NCBI RefSeq assembly: GCF_016906535.1
Contig: NC_057371.1
Coordinates: 2,542,001-2,606,000 of the forward strand
Length of the DNA stretch: 64,000 bases
Direction of reading: 5' to 3'
From: Rhizoctonia solani
Taxonomy: Eukaryota; Basidiomycota; Agaricomycetes; Cantharellales; Ceratobasidiaceae
Shown: one piece after another, positions 34,330 through 45,789 of the stretch
Layout: every line of letters begins with the position of its first letter
Numbering within the stretch: position 1 is the first letter of the stretch
Made by a program: the position numbers and the translations under genes
The notes under the pieces: generated by a model
What the model saw: only the letters and a program-made list of their open reading frames with translations
Told to the model about the DNA's origin: nothing
Database searches by the model: none

Positions 34330-34925
34330 GCGGCCAATTCAGAGGCGAGTTTGGTTGGGATAGTTGGGGCGGATATAATAGACAAGGTGTCGGAGACAAG
34401 CAAGGGGATGTGGGAACAAAACAAGGTGATGTCGGTGACTGAATTGTGTTGATTTGCGCTTGTTCCAAGGATGTATGCGTCGGAGTAATTGCTTCCTGAG
34501 TCATTGCAGTATTTGTCGAGTTCTGTAACATAGTTAGTGAATGCACCAGGGATGTTTGGGCTAGACAAACTGGTGGGAGCGGCGGCGGTGTCTTTGACAG
34601 TGATCTTGACACCTCCATAGTTGGTGTCCAAGGTGAGCTTGGGCTTGTTGGGGTTTTGGCGACGGGTTTGGACGCCAGAGGACTTGAGGGAGGGGTTTGC
34701 ATTGATCTTGCAAGCAGATTCAGCAGTATCAAGACGAGTCCCAGAGTGGGGCATAGTAAGCTTAGAACAAGTAGAGCTGGGTTTAGTAACAGCAGCGTGA
34801 GTAGTGAGTTTAGGCTCAGTAGATTGGCTTGGTGAGTTCAATGCTTTCTGTTTGTTCTTTCCTTTGCTTTTTATATCTTTCAGCTCACTAGTATGTTTCG
34901 TTTCTGACTTGATTTGTTCACTGAC
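34330..34925 (-). pseudogene. Copia-A linker between integrase and RT
   Basis: This is the low-complexity Ser/Thr/Pro-rich linker of the Copia-A polyprotein. It is separated from the integrase block by the TGA at 34926-34928 and cut at 34330 by Gypsy-C. It matches the organisation of Copia-B, not its sequence. Confidence 0.75.
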
Positions 34926-37442
34926 TCAATTTGCTCCCCCTGTTCTAGCATTTTTGTTGCGTTGTTCCGCAGTGCTGTTGGTGCGAGTCATTCTCTCCCC
35001 CTCAGCAGGTGGAACGACTGATTCCCCCCAATCCGTGTTGTTGTGTATGTTATTGGCCTGTGTATGGGTTCTTGGGAACAATATATTGCGTGAGTGCAAT
35101 ATACGGTTTGCTCCCGTTTTGTAATAACGCCAGCTTTTGCCTTGAACGTCCAATATGCCGGTAAATAGAGCCGTGAACGTCTTCAATTCTAACTTAGAGC
35201 GGCTCTCCCCCTGATCCAGTACGTAGCATTTTGTTCCCCATGGTTGCAGTACACTTACGTTGGGTCTCTTACCCCAAAACGCTTTGAACGGCGTTTTCCA
35301 GAACTTTCCTTGCACTTGCGTTGGTACTCGATTTTTCAGGTAACAGGCGTACGCAATTGCTTTGTTCCAAAGGAACTTTGGTGCGCCCGATTCAAGTAGC
35401 ATTGCACATGCTTTGTCTGCTAATGTGCGATTTAACCTTTCAGCAATACCATTTTGTTGCACTGAGTATGGGGCCATGGTTTCTAAAATTGTACCTTTCA
35501 GGTTAGTGTGCTTGATCCAATCTTTATTTACAAATTCACAACCGTTGTCAAAGCATACTTGCTTTATCTTTTTATCTTTCTGTGTATTTATCATTGCTTC
35601 AAATGCTTTATACTTGTTCAGAGTTTCATCCTTATGTTTGAGAAATCCTAAGCAAGTGAATCTAGTCGCAACGTCAGTAAATGATACATCATATCTGTAT
35701 CGTCCTATAGATGTAGTTTGAGCGGGTCCCCATACATTGGTAACAATTAATTCGCCGATTTCAGACACTTTGGTTTGCGATTCTTTTGGAAACGGTTGGG
35801 TGTGTGCTTTTGACTGCATACATACGTTGCATTCAAAGTTGAGTCCAATGTTGTCTTCTATTATCTCCATTCCGTTGATTGCTTTGTTGGATTTTAGTTG
35901 TTGGAGTGCTTGCAGGCCGATGTGCCCAAGTACCTTGTGCCATTCAAACCATGTGCGTCCGGTTTGTTTGGTCAGTACTATTTCAGTAAGTTTATTGTTC
36001 TTGAGCTTCTGATTGCAATTGTTTACGGGTTTCACGCTGATCTTCCAAAGGTTTCCTTGTTTGCGATTTTTCAACTTTGATCCAATAATGATTGGTCTAT
36101 TGTTTTTATCTAGTATTTGCAATTCATTCTGATCCATCAGAATTCTAGTGCCTTTATCAGTTACTAATGATAAGCTGATTAGGTTCGCGGGCGAACTCGG
36201 CACGTGAGCTACATTGGTGAGCCTAATCTTCGTGTATTCGTTCTTCTCTGTATTATTTAAGCACAATAGCTCTACAGTGCCGCGGCCCATTATTGGCTCT
36301 TTGCCAGTGACTCCGGCGACGTAGCCGGATGACTTGGTATAATCGGAGAATGCATTCCGATCAATTGCTATGTGAGTAGTAGTGCCGCTATCCGCTATCC
36401 AGGTGTCGGGGGTCTTGCCTATCAGGCTTATTTCGTCCTCGAGGGTCGAGAACGCATATTCTTTATGTTCGGAGTTATTAGCTATGGCTATATGCGTGCG
36501 GGCATTGCCATTCCTAGCTTTTCCTGGTGTGTTGAATCTTCTGTTTGGTTGACCGCCTTTATTTGAATGGTTGGGCTTGAATGCGCCTCCACCTGGACCT
36601 TGGCATTCGGCTGCCCAGTGTCCGATCTTTCCGCAGTTATTGCATTTCGATTTAGACTTATCTGGGCCTTTATTACTCATATTGGTACGTACGAATTTAT
36701 TGAAGCTCGGTTTATTTGTAGCGAAGAAAGTCTTACCGTCAGGTTGTCGGGTATTTCTTCGGTGTGCTTCGGCCATAATACGTGAGCGTAGGTCACTCAC
36801 TTGATTGGCTAATTTATTCTTGTCTTCAGTGTCGAATTCGAAGCTTACAGACTGGGTGAACGTGTCCCATGAGTCAGGTAGGCTTGCTACTAACGTGGTT
36901 ATCCAATCGGCTTCAGTGCACGAGTTTGGTGCGATGTCATTGATTTGTTGGAACCATCCACGCATACGTTGTATGTGTTCCTCAATGTCTTCGCTGTCCG
37001 ACATCCTGTGGCTGAAGAACTTTCTTCGTAAGTCGATTAGTCCAACAGTACCCTTAACTTGAAATGTTGCTGCCAAGAGATTCCAAGCGTCGGCGGAGTA
37101 TTTACATGATTGTATGTGTGTAAGTACGTTCCCTTCGACTCTTAGTCTAATATTTGACAGTGCTTTACGATCGGCTTTGATCCATTCCGTGTGTGCGGAA
37201 TCATCATCGCCTACTTCAAGATCGGGTAAGTCGTTTCCATCATCGTCTTTGCGACCAGTAACCCTGATTTTTATCTTAGGTTCGGGTCTTTCATTTGTGC
37301 CGTCTACATAGCTATACAGATCGAGATCGGTAAGTATATCTTCCATCTGTATACGCCATGTGTTGTAATTCTCAGTTCCCCGGAGGGATGGGATTCGGTG
37401 CAATCCGCTTGCACCAGTAATGGTTGGTGTTTTCTCAGCCAT
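34926..37442 (-). CDS. Copia-A gag-protease-integrase open frame
   Basis: This is an 838-codon open frame from ATG 37442: gag (GTENYNTWRIQMEDIL), a CCHC knuckle (CNNCGKIGHWAAEC), aspartic protease (WIADSGTTTHI), the GAG-pre-integrase segment (WHKVLGHIGLQ) and integrase core (NGIAERLNRTL). It ends at a TGA (34926-34928) where Copia-B has a sense codon, so the stop is probably a mutation. It is by far the best-preserved coding frame in the nest, in line with the identical LTRs. Confidence 0.85.
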   Translation of the reverse strand: MAEKTPTITGASGLHRIPSLRGTENYNTWRIQMEDILTDLDLYSYVDGTNERPEPKIKIRVTGRKDDDGNDLPDLEVGDDDSAHTEWIKADRKALSNIRLRVEGNVLTHIQSCKYSADAWNLLAATFQVKGTVGLIDLRRKFFSHRMSDSEDIEEHIQRMRGWFQQINDIAPNSCTEADWITTLVASLPDSWDTFTQSVSFEFDTEDKNKLANQVSDLRSRIMAEAHRRNTRQPDGKTFFATNKPSFNKFVRTNMSNKGPDKSKSKCNNCGKIGHWAAECQGPGGGAFKPNHSNKGGQPNRRFNTPGKARNGNARTHIAIANNSEHKEYAFSTLEDEISLIGKTPDTWIADSGTTTHIAIDRNAFSDYTKSSGYVAGVTGKEPIMGRGTVELLCLNNTEKNEYTKIRLTNVAHVPSSPANLISLSLVTDKGTRILMDQNELQILDKNNRPIIIGSKLKNRKQGNLWKISVKPVNNCNQKLKNNKLTEIVLTKQTGRTWFEWHKVLGHIGLQALQQLKSNKAINGMEIIEDNIGLNFECNVCMQSKAHTQPFPKESQTKVSEIGELIVTNVWGPAQTTSIGRYRYDVSFTDVATRFTCLGFLKHKDETLNKYKAFEAMINTQKDKKIKQVCFDNGCEFVNKDWIKHTNLKGTILETMAPYSVQQNGIAERLNRTLADKACAMLLESGAPKFLWNKAIAYACYLKNRVPTQVQGKFWKTPFKAFWGKRPNVSVLQPWGTKCYVLDQGESRSKLELKTFTALFTGILDVQGKSWRYYKTGANRILHSRNILFPRTHTQANNIHNNTDWGESVVPPAEGERMTRTNSTAEQRNKNARTGGAN

Positions 37443-37511
37443 TTCTTATTGTGTTTGAGTATACTCGGGTAAGTGGTTTATATATTCTATTTACGGTTGG
37501 TTATAAGCGTT

Positions 37512-37529
37512 CAATCGGGGCTCATAACC
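37512..37529 (-). other. Copia-A primer-binding site (half initiator tRNA-Met type)
   Basis: The same 18 nt as in Copia-B directly follow the 5' LTR on the minus strand (GGTTATGAGCCCCGATTG). They are complementary to the anticodon region of initiator tRNA-Met. Confidence 0.6.
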
Positions 37530-37773
37530 TGTAGAAAGAATAAGTTTGTAAATAGAATTATATCAATACAAAACGATAGTAAAGACAGTAGTGTGAATAG
37601 AGAAAGAGAGGATGAGGTACTATACGGTCGAGTGCACCCGTATTTATACCTTTACATTATAGTCGAGTCATCTAGTATATGACTAGGTATCGTCGCTTGA
37701 CTCGATTACATGTATGTTCCAGTACATTCCAGATCCTTCTTGTATTTACTACTATATACATGATATTTCTACA
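37530..37773 (-). repeat. Copia-A 5' LTR
   Basis: This 244-bp LTR is identical by eye to the 3' LTR. The outer edge is followed by duplication GAGAT. Confidence 0.93.
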
Positions 37774-37778
37774 GAGAT

Positions 37779-37796
37779 GGAGGGCGTGGATTCTGA
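37779..37796 (+). pseudogene. Third MGC paralogue, 3' tail beyond Copia-A
   Basis: Joined to position 7211, this continues the glycine-rich frame (G-G-R-G-F, stop). The last sense codon is TTC where the intact copies have TGC (Cys). The fragment dates Copia-A as inserted inside the paralogue. Whether the gene was already dead at the time cannot be told. Confidence 0.55.
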
Positions 37797-38305
37797 TACG
37801 CGTAATGCTAGTGAATGAATATAAGGGGGGGGGGTTTATCTTAGTGAATCGGTCTTACAATAGTTACCAAAGAAAATGGCAATTAGTTATCAGGTTCCAA
37901 GTAGCTATTTTTAGCCGGGACAAACGCTGGGCATAGATGAAGTCACCTGCAGCGTGTTGAGGTATTAGTATTGCGACTCAACTTAGATGTATTCACATCT
38001 ACGTGAATGTAGCTCCTTGAATATGAATCCAAAAAATGCGCATCCAAGTGACGCAGTTGTGTCTACTCGGATCTATCAGCCTCTCTCGTACATATGCTCA
38101 CCAAAAGTTTTCCTGTAAGCCTCAGTTCTCTACATAGTAGTCGGGACCAAGATTCAATACGTTTTTCACTCGACATCATGCCACCTTATGGTACCTGTAA
38201 TATTATTCACATTCTGCTTTGAAGCACTATCGCTGATCCAGGGATGAAACACTGCTAGCCTTCCAATACAATATACAGAGAAGAAAGGTCTGATTCCCAA
38301 GAACG
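37797..38305. other. Intergenic: old 3' flank of the third MGC paralogue
   Basis: A G9 run near 37828 and mixed AT-rich sequence are present. I see no supported gene. The P450 gene terminates at 38306 on the opposite strand. Confidence 0.35.
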
Positions 38306-40969
38306 TTACATCAAACTGACCTTCAGTGGCATGGAGTGCGTAGGGCTCTTTGTCCCGTCAGGAGAGTAGGCATACGGTTTCACTACCCCATCAGATTCCC
38401 AGTTGACCCGTGTCCCGCTCGCCAGTTCAAACTTGAACGAGTTGACCAGCTTTGTAATGATCACTTCTGCAAAACAGGTTATAGCGCACGCTTTAGGTCT
38501 ATAATGGAGACTTACTTATTTCGATCTGGGTAAATTTGAATCCACTGATCAGATTGTTGGACTGGTTAGCGGTTCTCATCTGACGGCCGAAGGGAAATAA
38601 CGTACATGCAAGCATGGGATCCTCCGCCAAACGTCATCCTTTGTCACCAACAAAACGTCAGCAGTCAGGTATTCATAAAGAATCAGTGCAACGGCCTACA
38701 GAGATGAGAAAATACCGGGGTGCTTGGTGTCTTGTACTTCCGAGGGAAGCTCTCCGAGCCAGCGTGAGGGTTTAAACTCGTCAGCATCTTCCCCCCACAC
38801 TGCTCTTTGAAGCCGCGTCAATTGACCGTGTATATGTGTATAGCAATACTCACTTGTTTCTGTTGGGAGCCACAAGCGACAAATAGACATTCGTTCCTTT
38901 CTGGACCGTTACCTCTGTGATCATGGTCTTTCCATCCTTTGACTTGATCGGGTACTGAAGCGGAAGAGTACAATCCTTTTGCGCAACCTTTTCAAGGGCC
39001 ACAACAGGTGGGAATAAGCGCAATGTTTCTCGACAAATAGCGTCCAGGTATGTGAGCGAGTTAAGTTGATCATAGTCAAGATCTGAACCATGGGCTTCGA
39101 ATGCCTCGGAAATTTCATTTCTTAAGGTAGCCTGGATATCTTGGTGTATTGCCAGTAGGTGTATGATTCGAGCTGCAGCACCACTGTGGAAGATGTCAGC
39201 GTAAGGGCCTTTTTGATCAGAAAAACTTGCCTGGTTGTGTCGCTTCCAGCAAACAAGAAACTACTGTTGTGTGCGTTTAAGTACTATAGTCACAGAACTA
39301 AATTGATATGCGCATGTATTGTACTTACTTGACTTGAGCCGCGAGCTCTGCTTCGCACATTTGTTCTTCCGGCGGCATTACCTTATTTTGTTCCACTTTT
39401 AAGGGTATATTAGAGTTTTTGGTGGGCTACCATATAAGTTCCAAGGACCACCTACGTAGTAATGTCATGATATCCTTTCCGGCAGCCACCTGAGCGTACA
39501 AAGTTCCGTTCGCGGCTGCCTCTTGCTTGCTTCGCAAAAGACGAACTCCCTATCACCCGAGCTTGTTAATGAAATGATTACAATATACTTATTATGATAT
39601 ATACCTCGTTGTCCATCACATCGGAAATATTTCTCAGTTGTTGTACTGTTTGAATAGGGGTATGCCCAACAACGAATCTTTGGAATCTCTTTGGCCCCAT
39701 CTTCACAAGTAGTGGCAAGAATGGCCGAATATACCATGCTGCAAACATCGTTGGGCTACACCCGTCCGTTCATTCAACCACGCGCAACTTGAACACATTA
39801 ACTACTCACAAGAGCTGTCCAGCTGCCTTGATGTATGGAGGTTCTTCGCCTTCCATGAGATGGAAGGAGTGACCCATAGCTACCGCAAGACAAGCTGTAA
39901 GCAACACAGTCTATGCACACGATGGACTAATACATACCGGCCTGTCCAATCATTTCTAGTCCTACGTAGTGACACCAGTGGTAGACATCGATTATGGTGC
40001 TGGGCTGTCCAGCCTCCTGCACCTGAGAACGAAAGACGTCTTCGAGCTGTACAGGACATATAGTCAAATAAATAGATTCATTCCCCATGCTAGAGACTCA
40101 CACGATCAACGATTGCTCCGAGTGTAGGTACCACTGATTTTTAGTCAATAAAAAATTGAGAGAGCCTATGTATGTAGAGAAAAATGGCTTACAGTCGCGC
40201 ATGTGTTTTGGTGAAAATGCGGGGTTTGTCAGCTACATATTGTTTCAGCTGCTTGTCGATGCGCGCGTCTAGAATAGTAGTTACCTTGCGCAGGTGCTTG
40301 TGTGTCTGGCCTGTGTCCAGATAATAAGCGAGGGCAAAGGATCCAGATTGTGTATGGGCTTACCGTGAGTATTGATAAGAGTTTTACCAAACAGAACTTC
40401 CATCCACCTTTCCGCCGTTGCGTTCAATCTCGGCGAACAATAAAAACGATTGCCATTTAAAAACAACTCACAAAGCAAAGTTCGGAGATTGATGGAAATA
40501 CTCAACCTCCTTGACCAGCACTTCGTAAATAGCTCGAGGGTCAGCTGTCCATAAATCGTCAACCTGTATATGGAGTTAAAGGTGGGAGGTAATCTATAGA
40601 AACAACCATCACATACGCCCATCATTCCTTTCACCCGACAGGTTGTGCCGTAGGCCTCTAACATCCCTGCTTCTATTTGAGTTCCGTTGACTGGGTCGTG
40701 CATTTCGTTAAGATGACCTATAAATAGGGTCAGACGAAACAGTGAGAGTGAACAAAATAGGATCTACCCCAGACAAGAGAAGGTGCTTTGGGCCCTGGAA
40801 CGTGGCTCAGCATCGTCGACCGCCTCACTGATTTGTGGATAGCATGGAACGCAAGCAGCCCAAGGGCACCCATGGCGATACCGATGGGATGCTCCTTGGC
40901 CTTGGCCGCGTATTCCATAGCATTTTTGGTAGTAATTGAATGCAGGGCTTCAAATATGATCTCCGACAT
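38306..40969 (-). CDS. Cytochrome P450 monooxygenase, 18 exons
   Basis: The model is complement(join(38306..38466,38516..38544,38606..38638,38700..38804,38854..39183,39231..39263,39329..39395,39456..39549,39605..39755,39810..39879,39938..40046,40102..40133,40193..40232,40285..40310,40364..40407,40472..40563,40617..40717,40768..40969)), 572 aa; all phases close. It has an N-terminal membrane anchor (about 27-45) and a proline-rich hinge HVPGPKAPS. The I-helix is FAGSDTT (about 347-353), ExxR is ETLR (406-409), the PERF-like stretch is FKPSRWL, and the heme loop is FGGGSHACIG with the Cys ligand at about 509; His replaces the usual Arg two residues before the Cys. It should oxidise a hydrophobic substrate at the ER with a P450 reductase; the substrate is unknown. 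The intron after 39231 uses a GC donor. I cannot name the CYP family. Confidence 0.9.
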
Positions 40970-42247
40970 ACTGAGGGTGGTAGAGTTAAAAGCAAAATGA
41001 AGCGATTGAGTGATTGTTGGCCCTAGCTCCAGATGAGCTACCTCTTATATATCAGAAAATACAGTATACTTGAGAGTACCTACGAGAGGCGTCTCGCGGA
41101 GCACCCGTTGGCGGCTTCAAAGACCCTGGTGGTCAATCAAGCATTCACTCCGTTTCGAGAGTCCGAACGCCAAGACTATGTCATGCTCTTATTTGGATAA
41201 GAGCTCCTGGTGGGACTGATATATCGTTTCTGTCATCCATGAAGTAACAGATTTCCACAATGGTCACGTGTATATGTAATTAGTATCAGGCATCGGCCTC
41301 CGATTGGAGCACATACCCTTGGCGACACGCGCCCCGGGGAGATTGGGATTTCTAATCGACACTACAAAAAGGTGCTTCCGGTTCTATTTACATTTCTTAT
41401 TGCACTGGCCGCTTCGATCAAAAAGGCTACTATGACATCTTTAAATACGAGTTCCCTCATTGCAATCCCACACAGCCCACAACAGGAGCCAGCGCTCATC
41501 GAGCCGAGTGGCCACTTGAGAAATCGACCGGCCATGCCGGGGCGAGGTCTTCTGGCAAACATGATCGGCATCTTCCCCGAGAGCAACGGATGCACAATGA
41601 GGGCTTGTTTCCTTGGCATCAGTCTCCTCTTGATGGCCGAATCAAATGCACAATCGTATGCGTTGGTTCGGTATATCCGCAATTATGAATACTAACCACG
41701 CTCTTTACGATAGATCCCATTCAGTTATATTTGTACATACGCACTAACATGTGTTTGGGGGGCGTCGCTCAAGCTGGTCATTACCCTATTCAACAGCTGA
41801 GTACACAGCGAGATGCCTACACGATGGACATTTCATTCCTGAAGAAGTTCAATAAGATTGTTGTGATCGCATAGATTACCTTGGAACGGTCAAGTTTTAT
41901 GTGGTGGAAGAAATGGCATAAAATCGAGTTCAAGTAATGGAGGGCACGATCAATAACCTTGATAAAGGTGAATGCAAATGGCACTCGCCGCATACAGCAC
42001 ATCAGCTTTTTCTCCGGCAACTATTAGACAACGCTAATTGTTAATTGATGCAATCGATTTTAGTGCGTTAAACTCAATGGATCGACCTACATAAATGTGA
42101 AGTATCACGCACCAATCTACATTCGGCGTGTCTACGCCGGTCAAATAAGGCTTATGACTTGAATCACATTTCTAGAAAATTTGTAATATAAATACACGTC
42201 CAACTCGTACGCATACATGGCATTTATTATCCACCCAAACCTTGCCC
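40970..42247. other. Intergenic between P450 and AP-1 gamma genes
   Basis: Two overlapping short frames (about 41362-41695, one per strand) exist, but neither shows recognisable homology, a splice pattern or clear coding character. This stretch includes the P450 promoter side. Nothing else is supported. Confidence 0.35.
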
Positions 42248-45200
42248 CTACAAGACGCCATTTGTCATGCTTGCTGGGAACCCTGCAAAATCGACCTGAT
42301 CCTGAATAGCCCCAGCAGATCCTGTGAACGCGATTCGAATTCGGAGTTTTACTTGACTCTGCATTATATGAGCTCTTTATATCTAGCTGGAAATGGCTGG
42401 GGACTTACTCCTGGAGGAGCTAAAATTTTCAGTACTTGTGTCTCTACGTTCCCGGGGTTTACATCGGCACTGGACATTGGGAGCATTTGTAGTTGTTGGG
42501 TCTGTACCGCAATTAACACAAGTTTTTATATGCGGGAGAAGGGCCAAAGTATGGAAAAAGTGGAGGGTGGCGATATACTCACTCTGGGTACAGCAACCTG
42601 AAATGTGACACCCTGCACAGGTCCACTCGTTGCTTCGAATCTCGCCTGAATTTGCACCATTCCAGGCTTACTGGGCAGAACCTGAGGCGCCAAAGTGACC
42701 TTGAGACCATTCTTATCATAGGCTAAAAATGTGGGCCTATTCTGCACGGGCGCCTGTGCAGGAGCCGAGGTGGGGGTCACTGGCTTGGGGGCTGGTGCAG
42801 CGGGGGCTGGAGAGGGAGTCGAATCGAACAGTCCACCCAGGCCACCTCCGTTAGTTGTGGGCATAGGCGCGGGCGGTGGAGTTGCGGTGGCCGCGGGCGT
42901 CGAATCAAAGAGTCCGAGAATATCTTGAATCGAGTTCTTTTGGGGTGCCGGGGCGGCAGGTGCGGGAGCTGCACCACCCCCTCCAAACAAGTCAGCCAGT
43001 AAATCTGTGTTGGATTGTGCTGGCGGTGCGGCGGCGGCTGGAGTGGTTTCGTCGCCCATAAGATCCAATAGGGACTAGAAACAACCATTAAGTGGCTGGA
43101 ACGGGGAGCAAGGAAAAACTCACATCTTTATCTGTTCGGGTGCTACCAACACTACGTCGTTCGCTGACAGTTCCAATAACTGTAGCTTTAATCTCGGGAG
43201 GAGGCATAACTTCCAAAACACCACCACGAATATCGGCCTACCGACCAAACCTCGTTAGTCACTATTTGCCTCTCTTGAAATATAGCCTACATGTGAGAAT
43301 AAGCTGGCGAATTCTACCGCGCGTTGCTGAATCTCCAACTCGGTACTGGTCGCGAATCCATTCAAGATATTGAAGATTCTCTGCCTTTGGGGCTCAGACA
43401 CTGCAGGGCGGGAAGAAAGTTTGGCAAGCGAGGTGAGAACGAATTGGCGGATGAGTGCATTTGCATAGGGCGATTGGAGAATTGATTCTTGAATTTCGAC
43501 GATGTCCGAGTCTTGTATCTATATGCGGAGGCACCTGAGTTAAGTACATGCGGAAAGAAACACGGCTGGATGCCTACCGGTTTAGGGGTTTCCTCGTCTA
43601 CCAATCCGCCTTGAATCAAAGCCTCTCCAAATTCTCCCAACAACCAGACAGTGGCCAATGTGAGTGATTCTTGGGAGATATCCTCTTTGAGCGCGGTATA
43701 CAATTTCGAGGTCGTGTATGCCTGAAGTTCGGGTGTATGGCACACGAGCCTAATGAACGAGGATAACACCTCTTCACGGACATAATTTCCTGCCTACTCC
43801 CGGACCAATAAATTGGGCGACGTCCGCAAGTGAATAAAATAAGAACGCACCAATTTGAGAACTCGCAAGACCGTATCAATATGCCACCTCTTGTTCGGTG
43901 CAAATCGCTCTGCCGCAAGCGAGATCTGTGTGGTCATCCCCAACTTGAACTCGTTGTCCGCAACTTCCAAAAATGCCAACAGCTCCCTCGTCAAAACCCG
44001 AACGTTCGACTCGTTGATCAGCGCGTATGACAGTTCAAGCGCACGCCGACGGATAGAGATATCTCCATCACGAAGACAATCTAGGATGATATTACGGTGC
44101 CGTTGTACCGCATTTGTGTCCATCGTGACCACTTTGTTAAGCGTGTTCAAGGCGACATATCTATCCCACCCATTTGAGTTCCCAGATCAACAGGGAAAAT
44201 CAGAAAGTAAAAACTTACCGAATATTATTATCCCTGTTACTCAAGAACTTGCCCAAAATATTGATCGCCATAACCCTCAACCCACTATCGGCCTCGATCT
44301 CCAAAACCGTCAAGACTGTCTCGTACAGAATCGAGTTTCCAACGTTTTTGGTCGAATCGGTGTTGGTGGCAACCTGCGCCAATATGTCGTTCATTGCCTC
44401 ACTCGCACGAGGATCGTTTTTGCCTATTTGTCGAAGCAAACGGAGTATTTTGATTTGGAGGAACGGATCGGTGATTCCCGAGACATCGTGTTCGGGGGAA
44501 TAGCCTGTTGTGATGAGGGATTTGAGGTGTCGGACCAAGAGAGTCGTCGCCTAGATTTATGAGGTCTGCGTTAGTAGAAAGAGGGGAGGGAATGCGCGAA
44601 AGGAAGTGATGGGTGGTGAAGGACTTGCCTTTCGGAATTCGTCCAAGCAAGATTCACTCAACTGACACATCTCTGATACGAGCGTCACTCCAGATAAGAG
44701 CACTCCGTGATTTCGATCTGTCAACAATCCTTTCGCGCCGTCGATAAAGTGGTCCAGGAGTTCGGGAACGCGTCGGACTATTCGGAGAGCACACAACGCG
44801 GCCTATCATGCTGGACTCAGTGGCATTCGGGCAAAGACAGAAGGTCATACGCACCTTTTTACGGATATATGTATTGCTCGATCCAAGCAGCTTTTCGACC
44901 TCGTTGCATAAATCCCTGGACATCTCCTCTCCCGCGATATTCGCAAACGTGCAAAGCGCTAGTCCAACAGCATACATATTCGAATGATTCATATCGCTTC
45001 ACATCAGTCCAAGTTAATCTCACCAATCCCGTGCACCACAATACAAGAGTAAAAAAATTAGACTCACTTTTTGAGCGAATTCGTAACTAACATCAATACC
45101 TCCTGATTCTCGTCCAACAATAACATGATTCCCAAATAACCCAATCGCTTGTCCGAGAATCTAGGACTCGCAACGAGCTTTAAGCACTCGATTTGTCCAA

Positions 45201-45543
45201 AATGAGCAGGATAACCGAGCATGTGTATATATAGCAGCTTGGCGATATTGTTGTGTCGCGCAAACGAATCCTCTTCTTTGAATGACGTACGGATAGCCGC
45301 TGATTCTTTTTGAATGAGGGCTCGCTCATCTGCCAGTGTCTATGGCAGGTTGGTTAAAGAACGGGTTGTTTCTACTGAAGATGCGCATTACCTTGCATGC
45401 CCGAATACCCTTGATCAGTGCTACACACCCACACACTTAGTTTGTTTCTTCTCTTCTCAGTCTGATTCAAATATTAACACACCCTTGAGGTTATAGAACC
45501 CTCCGGACCCCGTGACAGCCGCCCGAATATTATCGATATTCAT
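42248..45543 (-). CDS. APL4: AP-1 adaptor complex gamma subunit (gamma-adaptin)
   Basis: The 13-exon model is complement(join(42248..42358,42409..42501,42583..43074,43124..43237,43291..43518,43578..43793,43851..44160,44219..44550,44629..44802,44855..44996,45068..45339,45392..45420,45483..45543)), 857 aa, the usual length for the family. The N-terminal trunk is an adaptin armadillo solenoid ([54 protein letters not shown]). A Pro/Ala-rich hinge with DLLADLF and DILGLF follows (about 630-735), resembling clathrin- or accessory-binding boxes. The last ~120 residues form the gamma-ear (GAE) domain that recruits accessory proteins. AP-1 sorts clathrin cargo between trans-Golgi and endosomes. One intron (donor at 44628) is GC-AG. 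The start is chosen from the conserved FYNLKALIK region; the first 15 residues are less certain. Confidence 0.93.
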
Positions 45544-45789
45544 CGCGTGAGGTTCGAGCTGGAGACGCGACGGTGGAGAGAAGTAAGCTGAATTGCAAAT
45601 TAGTCATGGTTAAACAGGGTTTATCATCCAGGACGGTGATATTATAATTAGCTTGCGCTTGCCCGTGCCTTGACCTTTGGATCTCTTATCACGAACTCTT
45701 TATTCGATTGAGAAAGATTTATTCGCAGAGATAGACCCCAGGAGACCTAAATTAAGCTATTTATATTACAATAAATACCCATCACTCTA

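Larger units (their letters stand above)
7212..37773 (-). mobile_element. Copia-A: full-length Ty1/Copia retrotransposon, host of the nest
   Basis: LTRs at 7212-7455 and 37530-37773 (244 bp each, TG...CA, identical by eye) are flanked by the target duplication GAGAT (7207-7211 and 37774-37778). Order on the minus strand is 5' LTR, primer site 37512-37529, gag-PR-IN (37442 to 34330), RT (21674 to 20574), RNase H (8238 to 7582), polypurine tract next to 7456, 3' LTR. Two nested elements interrupt it: Gypsy-C (duplication GCGGC) and Gypsy-A1 (duplication GGCCG). Removing them leaves about 5567 bp, close to the 5485 bp of Copia-B. The inferred polyprotein has one in-frame TGA. Confidence 0.93.

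Noticed and set aside
41362..41695. Overlapping ~107-codon frames on both strands
   Set aside because: They mirror one another, neither resembles a known protein, and no introns or promoter elements support either.
43000..43068. Separate small gene starting at MDLMGDE
   Set aside because: It is an internal exon of AP-1 gamma, preceded in frame by SLL after the splice.
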